Source of the DNA: QHXQ01 sp963788965
Lineage (GTDB): Bacteria > Acidobacteriota > Blastocatellia > Pyrinomonadales > Pyrinomonadaceae
Assembly: GCA_963788965.1 (NCBI GenBank)
Contig: CAWBIK010000005.1
Span: 930,001 to 994,000 of the forward strand
DNA length: 64,000 bases
Reading direction: 5' to 3'
Part shown: positions 1-10,356 of the stretch, piece after piece
How the letters are laid out: every line of letters begins with the position of its first letter
Position numbering within the stretch: position 1 is the stretch's first letter
Program-made: the position numbers and the translations under genes
The notes under the pieces: generated by a model
What the model was told of the DNA's origin: nothing
What the model saw: only the letters and a program-made list of their open reading frames with translations
Database searches by the model: none

Positions 1-1219
1 AGTTCTATAGTTGGAACTACAACTTCACCTGTTGCTTGATTACGGCTTGCGTTAATAAGCTCGTCAAGTTTCTTCAAACCAACCGTGAGCGTTGCCCCGA
101 ATCGTTCCTCTTCAAGCCGCACCATCTTTTCGATGAAACCGCGTTGCGTTTCGAGTTCGGGGTAAGCCTCGTTCATCTGGTCGCAGACGAAGTTGGTGAC
201 TTCGTTGAAGAACAGTCTGTCCAAGCCGAGCGTGTGGCGGCCGTGGTAGATGGCGCGGCGCATGATCTTTCTTAGAACATAATTGCGCCCTTCGTTGCCG
301 GGCAGGATGCCGTCGGCGATGGCGAAGGCGGTGGCGCGTGCGTGGTCGGCGATGACGCGCATGGCGAAGCCTTCCTGCGTGTCAGGCTCATAGTGCCGGT
401 CGGCGAGTTTGGCGGTGAAGAGAACGATGTCCTTGATCAAGTCCGTATCATAGTTCGACTTGACGCCTTGCATGACGACGGTGAGACGTTCGAGGCCAGC
501 GCCGGTATCAACTGAGGGCGCGGGCAGCGGTTCGAGTTTGTATTGACCGGGCGCAGACTCGACGCGGTTGTATTGCATGAAGACGAGATTCCAAATCTCC
601 ATCGTCGTGTCGCCGGGGCCGTTGACGAGATCGGAGCTATTGAAGGCGGGGTCTTCCGGGTGTTCGCCGAGGTAATAGTTGATCTCGGAGTTCGGGCCGC
701 AGGGCCGGTTTCGGCCATCTGCCAGAAGTTGTCTTTGCGGCCGAAACGGAGGATGCGTTCAGGGCGTGCGCCGGCCTCGATCCATAAGGCGACGGCTTCC
801 TCGTCGGCGGGCACTTCGTCGTCGCCGCCGAAGACTGTGAACCATAACCTTTCGGGGTCGAGCTTGAGTTCGTTGACGAGAAAATCCCACGCGTACTGGA
901 TCGCTTCGCGCTTGAAGTAGTCGCCGAACGAGAAGTTGCCGAGCATCTCGAAGAAGGTATGATGCCGCGCGGTCTTGCCCACCTCGTCCAAGTCGTTATG
1001 CTTGCCGCCCGCGCGGATGCACTTCTGCGGCGAGCAGGCGCGCACGTAGTCGCGCTGTTCAAGGCCGAGAAACACGTCCTTGAACTGGTTCATCCCGGCG
1101 TTGGTGAACAACAGGGTCGGGTCGTTGGCGGGCAGCAGCGGGCTTGAGCGCACGCGCGTGTGCCCTTTGTCCTCGAAGTATTTCAGAAACGTTTCGCGTA
1201 TTTCGTTGCCAGTCATCAT
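1..1219 (-). CDS. alaS: Alanyl-tRNA synthetase, N-terminal part, frameshifted and cut by the window edge
   Basis: Charges tRNA-Ala with alanine in the cytoplasm. The first 170 residues are a clear class II AlaRS catalytic core: motif 1 region near the start (FLKYFEDKGH), the LLFTNAGMNQFKD stretch, and RHHTFFEMLGNFSFGDYFK. At about 702-704 one base is missing from a G run; repairing it restores the expected GPCGPNSE motif followed by INYY and then the rest of the catalytic domain in a second frame down to position 1, where the reading ends at about residue 405, before the editing domain. Because alaS is essential and normally single-copy, I read the break as a sequence error rather than a pseudogene. 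The start ATG at 1217-1219 fits the family N-terminus. recX follows about 220 bp upstream in the same orientation. Confidence 0.93.
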
Positions 1220-1314
1220 AGGTGCAAAATCCTGTCTTGAACTGAAAGACTTAAGTTTACCATGCGGGCGCGGGACGGGCGAAACGGGCGGCCAGCAAGC
1301 GACGATTAAGAATA

Positions 1315-1405
1315 AGTCTCACGCCAAGACACAAATGCGCAAAGAAGACCGCAAAGGGGTTGAACTGTTTTCTTTGCGTCCTGCTTTGCGGCCTGGCGTG
1401 AGGTC
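1315..1405. repeat. Imperfect intergenic palindrome with about 7-bp internal period (element A)
   Basis: The gap between alaS and recX holds a long imperfect inverted repeat: the left arm carries CTCACGCCAAGAC and GCGCAAAGAAGACCGCAAAG, the right arm carries CTTTGCGTCCTGCTTTGCGG and CTGGCGTGAGG. Internal words such as CGCAAAG recur at about 7-bp spacing. It belongs to the family of heptad-built hairpins described under findings. It may also act as a transcription terminator between the two minus-strand genes. Confidence 0.6.
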
Positions 1406-1438
1406 TATGCTTTGATTGGCTTGCCGTCTATGATTGCG

Positions 1439-2002
1439 TCATTCTTCTTCGTTCGCAGTTGAAGCAGCGCGGACTTTGTCCATGATGAGGTCGTAGCTGA
1501 AGCCGAGTCGCAGCAAGTGATCGAAGAGGCTTTTCGTCTCTTGCCGCGTAGTGGGCCGGCCGCGCAGGCGGATGCGTTTCTCGATGGCGCGTTCGATCAA
1601 TTCCGCTTCGGGCGTTTCTGTGAAGACGAGTTCGAGCGCCTGCTCGGTCGTCTGCTGATCGACCTGCTTCATCTTCAGATCGCGCGCGAGCCGTTGCCGC
1701 CCGACGGGCCGCTGCTTCACGCGATAAGACGCATAACCGAAGGCAAACCGCTCGTCGTCCAGATAGCCGTACTCTTTGAGCCGCGCCAGCGCCGCCTCGA
1801 CCGCCGTTTCATCGGTCCACTCTTTTTCGAGCAAACGTTCGCGCAACTCGGCAATCGAGCGCGGCTTCGCGGCCAACAGTTTGACGGCGCGTTGCAGCGT
1901 TCGCGTGCGTGCGCGTTCAGGATCAATCGGCCGTTTCGGTTTTGCCGCTTGCTCGTCCGCGCGCACGTCGCGCGCCTTCGTTGGTCTTCGCCTGCTACGC
2001 AT
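1439..2002 (-). CDS. recX: Regulatory protein RecX
   Basis: RecX binds the RecA filament and restrains recombination and SOS signalling. The 187-residue product is all-helical and carries the RecX three-helix repeats: LAAKPRSIAELRERLLEKEW (residues about 44-63), ALARLKEYGYLDDERFAFGY, and later FDHLLRLGFSYDLIMDKV. The first 40 residues are basic and of low complexity, longer than in many homologues, so translation could begin further in. The gene sits upstream of alaS in the same direction; recX next to alaS is a common bacterial arrangement (recA-recX-alaS), although recA is not in this gap. Confidence is high for the family. Confidence 0.88.
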   Translation of the reverse strand: MRSRRRPTKARDVRADEQAAKPKRPIDPERARTRTLQRAVKLLAAKPRSIAELRERLLEKEWTDETAVEAALARLKEYGYLDDERFAFGYASYRVKQRPVGRQRLARDLKMKQVDQQTTEQALELVFTETPEAELIERAIEKRIRLRGRPTTRQETKSLFDHLLRLGFSYDLIMDKVRAASTANEEE

Positions 2003-2049
2003 AACCCGTCTACTCTAACTCGCGCGCACGACGACGAGCAACGGGCGTC

Positions 2050-4189
2050 TCACTTCAACGTCATCGCTTTGGCCGCGACCGCTGCGTCGAGCAACGCGGA
2101 CACGTCTTTTAACGTCACCGTGCCGTAGTACCAAGAGCCGGCGGCCTGCGACTCAGCATAGACGGCCTTGTAGATGTCGTAGTAGCTGCGCCGGCCGTCA
2201 ACGAAGTTATAAACCTCGTCGCGCATCAAGCCGTGCAGAGCGATGCCGCGCGTCGAAACCTTGTCGCGGTTGCCGAAGTAGTCCGCGAGCGTCGCGGCGT
2301 TGGCGGGGACTTTGCGTTGCGCGGCCTGTTCTTCGCTGGTCAGCGTCAGCTTGCCGGGGGCGCTGCCGTGCAGTTGGCGATAGAAGTTATCCAACTCGGA
2401 CAGCAACTCGGCTGCGCGCGCACGCATGCGCCGGCTCAACTCGTCAATGGTCTGCGCGGCGCGTTGATTCTGAGCGGCGAAGACGCGGGCCGATTCAAGC
2501 GCGCGCGCTTCACGTTCGACGCCCTGCTCGATCATGAAATTGGCGCGCTTCCAACTATCAGCCGGGTCGCTTGCGCCCGTGGTCAACAGCCGCATGGCGA
2601 CGCTGAGATCGTTGGCAAGGCGGCGGTTGCCCTGTGCGTAAGTCTCGCTGACGATGGTGGGCACGTCCGCGTCGGTCGCGTGGGCGAGGAAGAAGGCCAT
2701 CGAGCCGATGTAGAAAGCGTTGCGTTTGAGTTGCGTCGGGTCGAGTCTGATCGAGGTCGTCGTCCGATGAATGTATGTAGTCGTCGTCCCAGTTGATCAT
2801 GGCGACGGCGGGGATGCCGATTGCGCCTTCGAGAAAGACGTAGTGATCGGACGAACCGAACCACGGGACGAAGCGCGCGTTGTAACCTTGCCGCGTGCCG
2901 AGCGAAGAATAGAGCGGGCGCGAGTGTGGGCGCGGCAAGCCGCCTTGCCGGCCGGCGGCGAGAAACGAGTTGTTCGTTTGTAAGAGATACGTGCCGACGC
3001 TCTCGAACACTGCATCCAGATAAGACGTGCGCGAGTGCGGCGCGAAGATGAGATGTTGGACGCGGCTGCCCATCGCTTGATTCGCGCCGGTCATGTCTTG
3101 ATGCAGGTTGGCGAGGATGCGGCGCACGTCTTCCGGATGATCTTGAAAGTGTCTGTATTCGGAATAGATTTCATCCGTCCACCAGAAACGTATGTCGCGC
3201 AGAGGGCGTTGGATGCGCCCTTCGCGGATCAGTTTGTTGAGCGTGCGCGCGATCTCCAACAGGTTGCCGCAGCCTGAGCCGTCGTCGTTCGCAGAGCCTT
3301 TCTCCTCCTGCAAGTGCGCGGTCAGGACGATAGCCTGATCGTGAAACTTCGTGCCGCGAATGATGCCTTCGACATAGCCCGTGCGACCGGGCGCAGCGCC
3401 GATCTCCGTGTCAACTTTCGCCTTCAACACGACGCGCCCGCCTTTCGTGCGCCTGCCCGTGGCGAAGATGTCCTGCTCGCCTTTGGTTTCGAGGACGCGG
3501 CGCAGCATCTCGCCCTTGCGCGGCGAGAGGACGAAGGCGAACGTGCCTTGCTTGCCCGGCGGCGGCGTGACGGGGATGCGCGACCAAGCGATCTGATCGG
3601 GATAGTCCAACGGGTTCTTGTTCTCCGACGGCGCGAACGTGACGACGCCGACCGCGCCCCGCTCCCACACGGCGGCTCCGGCCGCGCGCGCAGGCTGAAA
3701 GTTCGTCAGTACGATCTTGCCTTTTACATCCACACCTTTAAGACTTTCTTCCGAGGCGTCGCCGATATAGACCAGTTCGGCGGTCAAGTCCGCGTCGTGG
3801 CTGCCGTCGGCGAGATAGACGTTGTGCTCGCCTATGTCTGCGAGTTTTACTTCGACCGGCTCGACCATCCACAACTCGGCGGCGCGCGCCGTATAGTTCG
3901 GCCCTTCGAGCGGCTGTTCGACGAAGCGCACGTCTTCAAGCCCCACTTCCTTCGCCGCGCCGACGACATACTCGGCCGCTTTGAAGTAGCCTTCCATGCC
4001 TGAGTCACGATGCCAGTGCGTGAGCCAGCGTATGTGCTCGAACGAGCGGTCGCCGGAGATTTCGTTGCCGAGCAGGCGTATCTCGTCGTCGGACAGAAAC
4101 GGCGTGGTCTGCGCGCGCGCGTCCTGCGCGATAGGCAGCAGCAGCACGGCGCAAGCCAGCCACAGGCTCAAGGCGGATCGTCTGTTCAT
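2050..4189 (-). CDS. Secreted M28-family zinc aminopeptidase, frameshifted
   Basis: Residues 1-26 are a Sec signal peptide ending in ARA, so the enzyme is exported. A PA (protease-associated) insert lies near residues 130-215 (GKIVLTNFQPARAAG...VGVVTF). The M28 catalytic core follows: His292 in TAHLQ, Asp302/303 in SANDDGSGC, Glu340 in WWTDE, Asp365 in HQDMTG and His449 in SSDHYVF are the likely zinc and catalytic ligands. The usual HxD motif reads HLQ here. One extra base at about 2744-2748 breaks the frame after DDDLDQ; reading on in the next frame gives DPTQLKRNAFYIGSMAFF and a helical C-terminal region to the stop at 2050. I treat this as one gene with a sequence error. Substrate is unknown; peptidase activity on short peptides is the family expectation. 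Confidence 0.82.
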
Positions 4190-4274
4190 CTCAAGTCTCC
4201 TTAAAGTCGGTTGGAACTACCGGGCATGCTAACAAAACTATCACGAGGATAAAGCTATTACGGCTGCACGGTCT

Positions 4275-4302
4275 TTGTAGTTATCTGCTGCGCTCTTAAA
4301 AT
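4275..4302 (+). promoter_or_regulatory. Candidate sigma70-type promoter for truB
   Basis: TTGTAG at 4275-4280 and TAAAAT at 4297-4302 are separated by 16 bp, and lie 57 bp upstream of the truB start. The match is fair, not strong. Confidence 0.35.
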
Positions 4303-4358
4303 AAGCGCGCCGCCGATGAAGCTTAAACCGGCACGGACTCAGGAGCCGTAATGTCTGC

Positions 4359-5309
4359 ATGCAACGGGACGGAATATTAATTATCGACAAGCCCGCCGGG
4401 TGGACTTCGCACGACGTGGTGGCGCGTGTGCGGCGCGTGTTGCGCGAGCGGCGCGTCGGGCACACGGGCACGCTCGACCCGTTTGCGACGGGCGTGCTGG
4501 TCGTCCTCGTGGGGCGCGCGACGCGTTTGGCGCAGTTCCTCGCGGGCGCGGAGAAAACATATGCGGCGACCGTCCGCTTCGGTTATGCGACCGACACGGG
4601 CGATTTGACCGGCACGCCGCGCCTTGCCGCAGGCGAAACGTTGCAACCTTGCGCCGCGTGGAGCGCGACCGATGTGGAAGCGGCGCTTGCACCTTTGCGC
4701 GGCGAGATCGAGCAGACGCCGCCGATGTACTCGGCAAAGAAGGTGCAAGGGCAGAAGTTGTACGAACTGGCGCGGCGCGGCGTCGAAGTTGAACGCGCGG
4801 CTGTGCGGGTCAATATCCGTGAACTCGCGGCTGTAATCGATGACGGGCAGTTGTTCGTTCATCAGCCTGACGGCGCGTGCGAGTTGCGCGTGCGGGTCGT
4901 CTGCTCGGCGGGCACTTATGTCCGCGTGCTGGCCGAAGAGATCGGCGCTCGGTTGGGCACGGGCGCGCACCTGTCGGCGCTCAGGCGCACGCGCGCGGGC
5001 GCGTTCAGCTTGGAGCAAGCCGTCACGTTGGAACAGTTAAACGAAATGGTTGATGCGGGGCGCGCAGACGAAGTTGTGCAGCCGTTAGATGCGGCGCTCT
5101 CAGACCTAGCCTCGGTGCATCTAACGGCCGCGGACGCGCGCCGCGTGCGGCACGGCGTGGCGGTGCAGGCGAACACGGATGCGGCGGGCTGGCCGGACGA
5201 CGCGCCGGTCAGGCTCTACGACGAAGCGGGCACGCTCGTCGCCGTCGCGCGCTACGACGCCGCACACAAACAGTTGCGCCCGCGCGTCATGTTGGCGGTT
5301 GAAAATTAA
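4359..5309 (+). CDS. truB: tRNA pseudouridine(55) synthase TruB
   Basis: Converts U55 of the T-psi-C loop of tRNAs to pseudouridine. The protein is 316 residues, normal for TruB. The N-terminus has GILIIDKPAGWTSHDVV and then the catalytic motif GHTGTLDPFATGVLV with the nucleophilic Asp at about residue 40. PPMYSAKKVQGQKLYELARRG follows, then the CSAGTYVRVLAEEIG motif, and a C-terminal PUA-like extension. The ATG at 4359 is preceded by AGGAG at 4341-4345, spaced 13 bases away; a nearer ATG at 4351 is out of frame. The gene stands alone, divergent from the M28 peptidase gene. Confidence 0.95.
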   Translation: MQRDGILIIDKPAGWTSHDVVARVRRVLRERRVGHTGTLDPFATGVLVVLVGRATRLAQFLAGAEKTYAATVRFGYATDTGDLTGTPRLAAGETLQPCAAWSATDVEAALAPLRGEIEQTPPMYSAKKVQGQKLYELARRGVEVERAAVRVNIRELAAVIDDGQLFVHQPDGACELRVRVVCSAGTYVRVLAEEIGARLGTGAHLSALRRTRAGAFSLEQAVTLEQLNEMVDAGRADEVVQPLDAALSDLASVHLTAADARRVRHGVAVQANTDAAGWPDDAPVRLYDEAGTLVAVARYDAAHKQLRPRVMLAVEN

Positions 5310-5337
5310 CGTTGATTTGCCCCCATCGGGGCTGTGC

Positions 5338-5343
5338 TATAAT
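5338..5343 (+). promoter_or_regulatory. Candidate -10 element upstream of prkA
   Basis: A perfect TATAAT lies in the 247-bp gap before prkA. Possible -35 matches are TTGATT at 5312 (20-bp spacing) or TTGCCC at 5317 (15-bp spacing), neither ideal. A small CCCC/GGGG inverted repeat sits between the two boxes. This would leave a leader of about 210 bases. Confidence 0.35.
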
Positions 5344-5556
5344 CGGCACATCAAGCGCGGCGTTCGACCGAAGCCGCCGCCGCTTTTCTTTGACCGCAGG
5401 ACGCACAGACAAGCTCGACGGCGCATGGGGCCGCTTTGGCGCGCGTGCCGCACAGGCGCATCGAGGTTGCAAGTCCTGATTACTACCAAACAAGGTTGGG
5501 CGTGCTTCTCCACACGCCGTCCACGCGCGCAGGGCCGTTAAAGAGGTACTAAGGCG

Positions 5557-7497
<1,941 letters not shown>

Positions 7498-7528
7498 CCG
7501 ACGCGAACCGCGCGCCCGACGCACCAAC

Positions 7529-7560
7529 GCCCGCGTCTTTCGCACACGGAAGGCGCGGGC
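7529..7560 (+). terminator. GC-rich hairpin after prkA
   Basis: GCCCGCG (7529-7535) pairs with CGCGGGC (7554-7560), extended by TCTTTC against GGAAGG with mismatches, then AAATTAG. No real T run follows on the plus strand, so termination is only probable. Confidence 0.4.
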
Positions 7561-7680
7561 AAATTAGTTGTTGCGATGTTGGCTTATGACTCAGGCACAG
7601 AAGAACGAGCGCGATCTTTTACTGGCATCGGGCGCGGGGCGTAAAGTAAGCGCAAAGGAGGCGCGGACGTTTAAGCGCGT

Positions 7681-8643
7681 ATGAAGAAACGTTACTGGCT
7701 GGCGGGTGGGTTTGCCTTGACGGGCGCGGCGGTTGCGGCGCACAGGTTGACGCGCCCGCGCGCGCTCGACTGGCAGGCGCACGCGGAGCATCTGCACCAT
7801 GCCGACCGCTCGCGCTTCGTCGCAGTGGACGGCGTGCGCGTGCATTATCAAGAGGTGGGCGCGGCGTCTGCCCCGGCCTTGATCTTGATTCACGGCTTTC
7901 TCGCGTCCAACTTCATTTGGCGCGACGTGCTCGTGCCGCTCGCGGAGCGCGGCTTTCGGGTCATCGCGCCTGATCTGATCGGCTTCGGTTTTTCAGACAA
8001 ACCGGCCGACGGCGAGTACACCATCGAAGCGCAGGCGCGCAAGATTGTGCGCCTGCTGGACGAATTGCAGATCGAGCGCGCGACGCTTGTGGGCAGTTCT
8101 TACGGCGGCGCGGTCGCGGCCTTGTGCGCGCTCGACGAGCCGGCGCGCGTCGAACGACTGGTGCTGGTCGGCGCGGTCTGCAACGACAATTTGAAACAGC
8201 ACCCGCTGTTGCGGCTTGTGGCGACACCGGCGGTCGGCGATCTGATCTCGCCCCCGCTCTTGGACCTGCGTTACTTGCTGCGGCGCAAACTGTTCAGCCG
8301 TTTCCGCGCAGCGGACGGCGACCGGCTGAGTGAAGAACAAAGGATCGCTGGTCGCCATTTGCCGTTGCGCGCGGCCGACACGCAACGTGCGATGCTCTCG
8401 ACGCTCCGGCGTTGGAACGCCGCGCGCGTCGAACGCGAAGCCCATTTGATCCGGCAGCCCACGCTGCTCATCTGGGGCGCGCAGGACGAAGACACGCCGC
8501 TCCGCGACGGCGAGTTGCTGCATCGTTTGATTCCGGGCGCGCGCCTCTTCGTCTTTCCCGACGCCGGCCATCTGCCGCAAGAGGAACGCCCGCAAGCGTT
8601 CACCAACATAGTCGCGGGGTTTTGTAAAAGCAGTGAATCGTGA
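7681..8643 (+). CDS. Membrane-anchored alpha/beta hydrolase
   Basis: A 320-residue alpha/beta-hydrolase-fold enzyme. An N-terminal hydrophobic stretch (residues 5-22) suggests a membrane anchor or signal peptide. The oxyanion region is LILIHGFLASNFIWRD, the nucleophile elbow is GSSYGG with Ser140, the acid is Asp269 or Asp271 in GAQDEDTPL, and the catalytic His297 lies in DAGHLPQEE. Substrate cannot be told from sequence; hydrolysis of esters or related bonds is the family role. The last codons and the TGA stop lie inside a palindromic repeat (8633-8692), so the final residues KSSES are contributed by the element. It stands between prkA and yhbH, in the same orientation. Confidence 0.85.
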   Translation: MKKRYWLAGGFALTGAAVAAHRLTRPRALDWQAHAEHLHHADRSRFVAVDGVRVHYQEVGAASAPALILIHGFLASNFIWRDVLVPLAERGFRVIAPDLIGFGFSDKPADGEYTIEAQARKIVRLLDELQIERATLVGSSYGGAVAALCALDEPARVERLVLVGAVCNDNLKQHPLLRLVATPAVGDLISPPLLDLRYLLRRKLFSRFRAADGDRLSEEQRIAGRHLPLRAADTQRAMLSTLRRWNAARVEREAHLIRQPTLLIWGAQDEDTPLRDGELLHRLIPGARLFVFPDAGHLPQEERPQAFTNIVAGFCKSSES

Positions 8644-8692
8644 ATCGTGAATAGATCAAACCTGTTCTGTCTATTCACGATTCACGATTTAC
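8633..8692. repeat. Heptad-built palindrome (element B)
   Basis: Left arm at 8633-8654 is three copies of the 7-mer GTGAATC/A; the right arm at 8671-8692 reads CTATTCACGATTCACGATTTAC. The loop contains CTGTTCTGT. The element overlaps the stop codon of the alpha/beta hydrolase gene and ends about 12 bp before the yhbH start, so it fills the whole gap. In inverted orientation it is clearly related to element F (20926-20973). Confidence 0.85.
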
Positions 8693-8704
8693 GAGGTTAT
8701 TGAG

Positions 8705-9865
8705 ATGTCGATTCAGCGCAATGATTGGTCTTTGCAGCGCAAAGGCATCATCGATCAGGAACGGCACAAGGAGCGGGTCAAAGAGGCGATTCGCAAGAAC
8801 CTCGGCTCGATTGTGTCGAACGAGGCGATCATCCTCTCGGATGGTAAGCGCAGCGTTAAAGTGCCGATCCGTTCGCTCGATGAATACAAGTTTCGCTTCG
8901 ACCATCGCAAGCGCAAACACGTCGGGCAAGGCGACGGGCGCACGCGCGTCGGCGACGTGATCGGGCGCGAGAGCCAGCCGGGCAAAGGGCAGGGCACGGG
9001 GCCGGGCGGGCAAGACGTAGGCGCGGAATACTACGAGGCCGAGATCAATATAGACGAACTGGCCGCGCTCATCTTTGAAGACTTGCAGTTGCCTTTCCTC
9101 GAAGAGAAGGCCAAAAAGGCCGTGCCCGCCAAGACCACGCGCTTCGACGAGATACGCCGCACGGGCGTCTTAGCCAACCTCGACAAGCGGCGCATGATCA
9201 TGGAGAACATACGGCGCAACGCGCGCGAGCGTGGGCGTGCGCGCTTCGGCAACGTGCGCAAAGAAGACCTGCGCTTCAAGACGTGGGAAGAGACGCACAA
9301 GTATGAATCGAACGCGGTCGTCTTCTCGATCATGGACGTGTCGGGTTCGATGGGCGAGTTCAAAAAGTACATCGCGCGCTCGTTCTATTTCTGGATGGTG
9401 CGGTTCCTGCGCACGAAGTACGACAACGTTGAGATCGTGTTTATCTCGCATCACACGGAAGCGCGCGAAGTGACGGAGGAACAGTTCTTCACGCAAGGCG
9501 AGTCGGGCGGCACGGTCGTCTCGTCGGCCTATCAACTCGCGCTCGACATCATCAACGCGCGTTACCGGCCGCAGGATTGGAACATCTATCCGTTCCACTT
9601 CTCCGACGGCGACAACTATTACTCGGACAACGAAGAGGCCGTGCGTTTGGCCGACGAGTTGATTGCGACTTGCAACCTGTTCGGTTACGGCGAGATTGGC
9701 GAAGAGGGCACGTCCGGTTACCGGCGTTCGTCGGGCGCGCTGCTCTCGATCTTCAAAGATCGTTTGAAGCAGAAGGAACGCTTCATCGGCGTCCGCATTG
9801 ACGACAAAGATGAAGTCTATCCTGCGCTCAAACAGTTCTTCGGCGCGCGCGGCTTAGAAGCCTGA
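8705..9865 (+). CDS. yhbH: YhbH/YeaH-family DUF444 protein
   Basis: A 386-residue UPF0229/DUF444 protein, the usual partner of PrkA. The N-terminal third is charged, with a Gly/Gln-rich linker (GKGQGTGPGGQDVGAEYYEAE) followed by ELAALIFEDLQLPFLEEK. The C-terminal half is a von Willebrand A-like domain with the MIDAS start IMDVSGSMGEF (Asp211, Ser213, Ser215) and later SGGTVVSSAYQLAL and FSDGDNYYSDNE, consistent with metal-dependent adhesion to a partner protein. Biochemical function is not settled for the family; association with PrkA and SpoVR in stress responses is what is known. A GAGG box overlaps the end of repeat B, about 10 bases before the ATG. Confidence 0.93.
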   Translation: MSIQRNDWSLQRKGIIDQERHKERVKEAIRKNLGSIVSNEAIILSDGKRSVKVPIRSLDEYKFRFDHRKRKHVGQGDGRTRVGDVIGRESQPGKGQGTGPGGQDVGAEYYEAEINIDELAALIFEDLQLPFLEEKAKKAVPAKTTRFDEIRRTGVLANLDKRRMIMENIRRNARERGRARFGNVRKEDLRFKTWEETHKYESNAVVFSIMDVSGSMGEFKKYIARSFYFWMVRFLRTKYDNVEIVFISHHTEAREVTEEQFFTQGESGGTVVSSAYQLALDIINARYRPQDWNIYPFHFSDGDNYYSDNEEAVRLADELIATCNLFGYGEIGEEGTSGYRRSSGALLSIFKDRLKQKERFIGVRIDDKDEVYPALKQFFGARGLEA

Positions 9866-9893
9866 ACCGGCTTAGTGCGCGTCAACACTTCGG

Positions 9894-9931
9894 CCGCGTT
9901 CCGTGTCTGCTTAAACACGGAACGCGGTTTT
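9894..9931 (+). terminator. Rho-independent terminator after yhbH
   Basis: A perfect 13-bp stem, CCGCGTTCCGTGT (9894-9906) against ACACGGAACGCGG (9915-9927), with an 8-base loop, is followed by TTTTCGTTT. A classical terminator. Confidence 0.85.
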
Positions 9932-10356
9932 CGTTTCTGCGACTGATCCAAAAATATGGAAATAAAATCCAAAAAATTGCTACAGTGCGCGGCGCGCTTT
10001 TCATCGAACACGCAATAAAGCTTAAGCCTGCCGTTAGTTGCTCGCGCGTCCGTTTTGTTTCACCAGTTGGAATGATGCTTGCTCTGGTTACACGCACAGC
10101 GTTGTAAACGAGCAGACGTAGTTCGCTGTCCTCGCAAAAGGTTATAGACACGAATCGCGGTTTCGTCAGAGAAGCCGCACCGGCTTTCCGATCCAGCAAG
10201 CTTCAAGGGACATGCAGATAGTCAGCATCTTCGCCGCCAGCGATCCGCTGCGGTGAGCGTTGACTCAGACAAGGGCCGAGGTCGGGCCGCGCGCCTTACG
10301 CGCTGGCCGGGCTTCGGTAACTGATCCAGCACACCACCTTCTTAGAGGAGCCTCCT
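9932..10356. other. Intergenic region upstream of the TonB receptor
   Basis: About 425 bp without a credible gene. It is a long leader for the receptor at 10357, whose ATG is preceded by AGAGGAG at about 10344. No clear promoter pair or structured RNA was recognised. Confidence 0.5.

Noticed and set aside
702..704. Programmed frameshift in alaS
   Set aside because: No slippery heptamer plus structure is evident, the site is a G run, and similar indels occur in many unrelated genes. Sequence error is simpler.
3314..4003. Long antisense open frames opposite genes (for example 3314-4003, 12779-13687, 28012-28998)
   Set aside because: They mirror real genes in GC-rich sequence, have Arg/Ala-rich composition and no family signal. 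They are by-products of codon bias.
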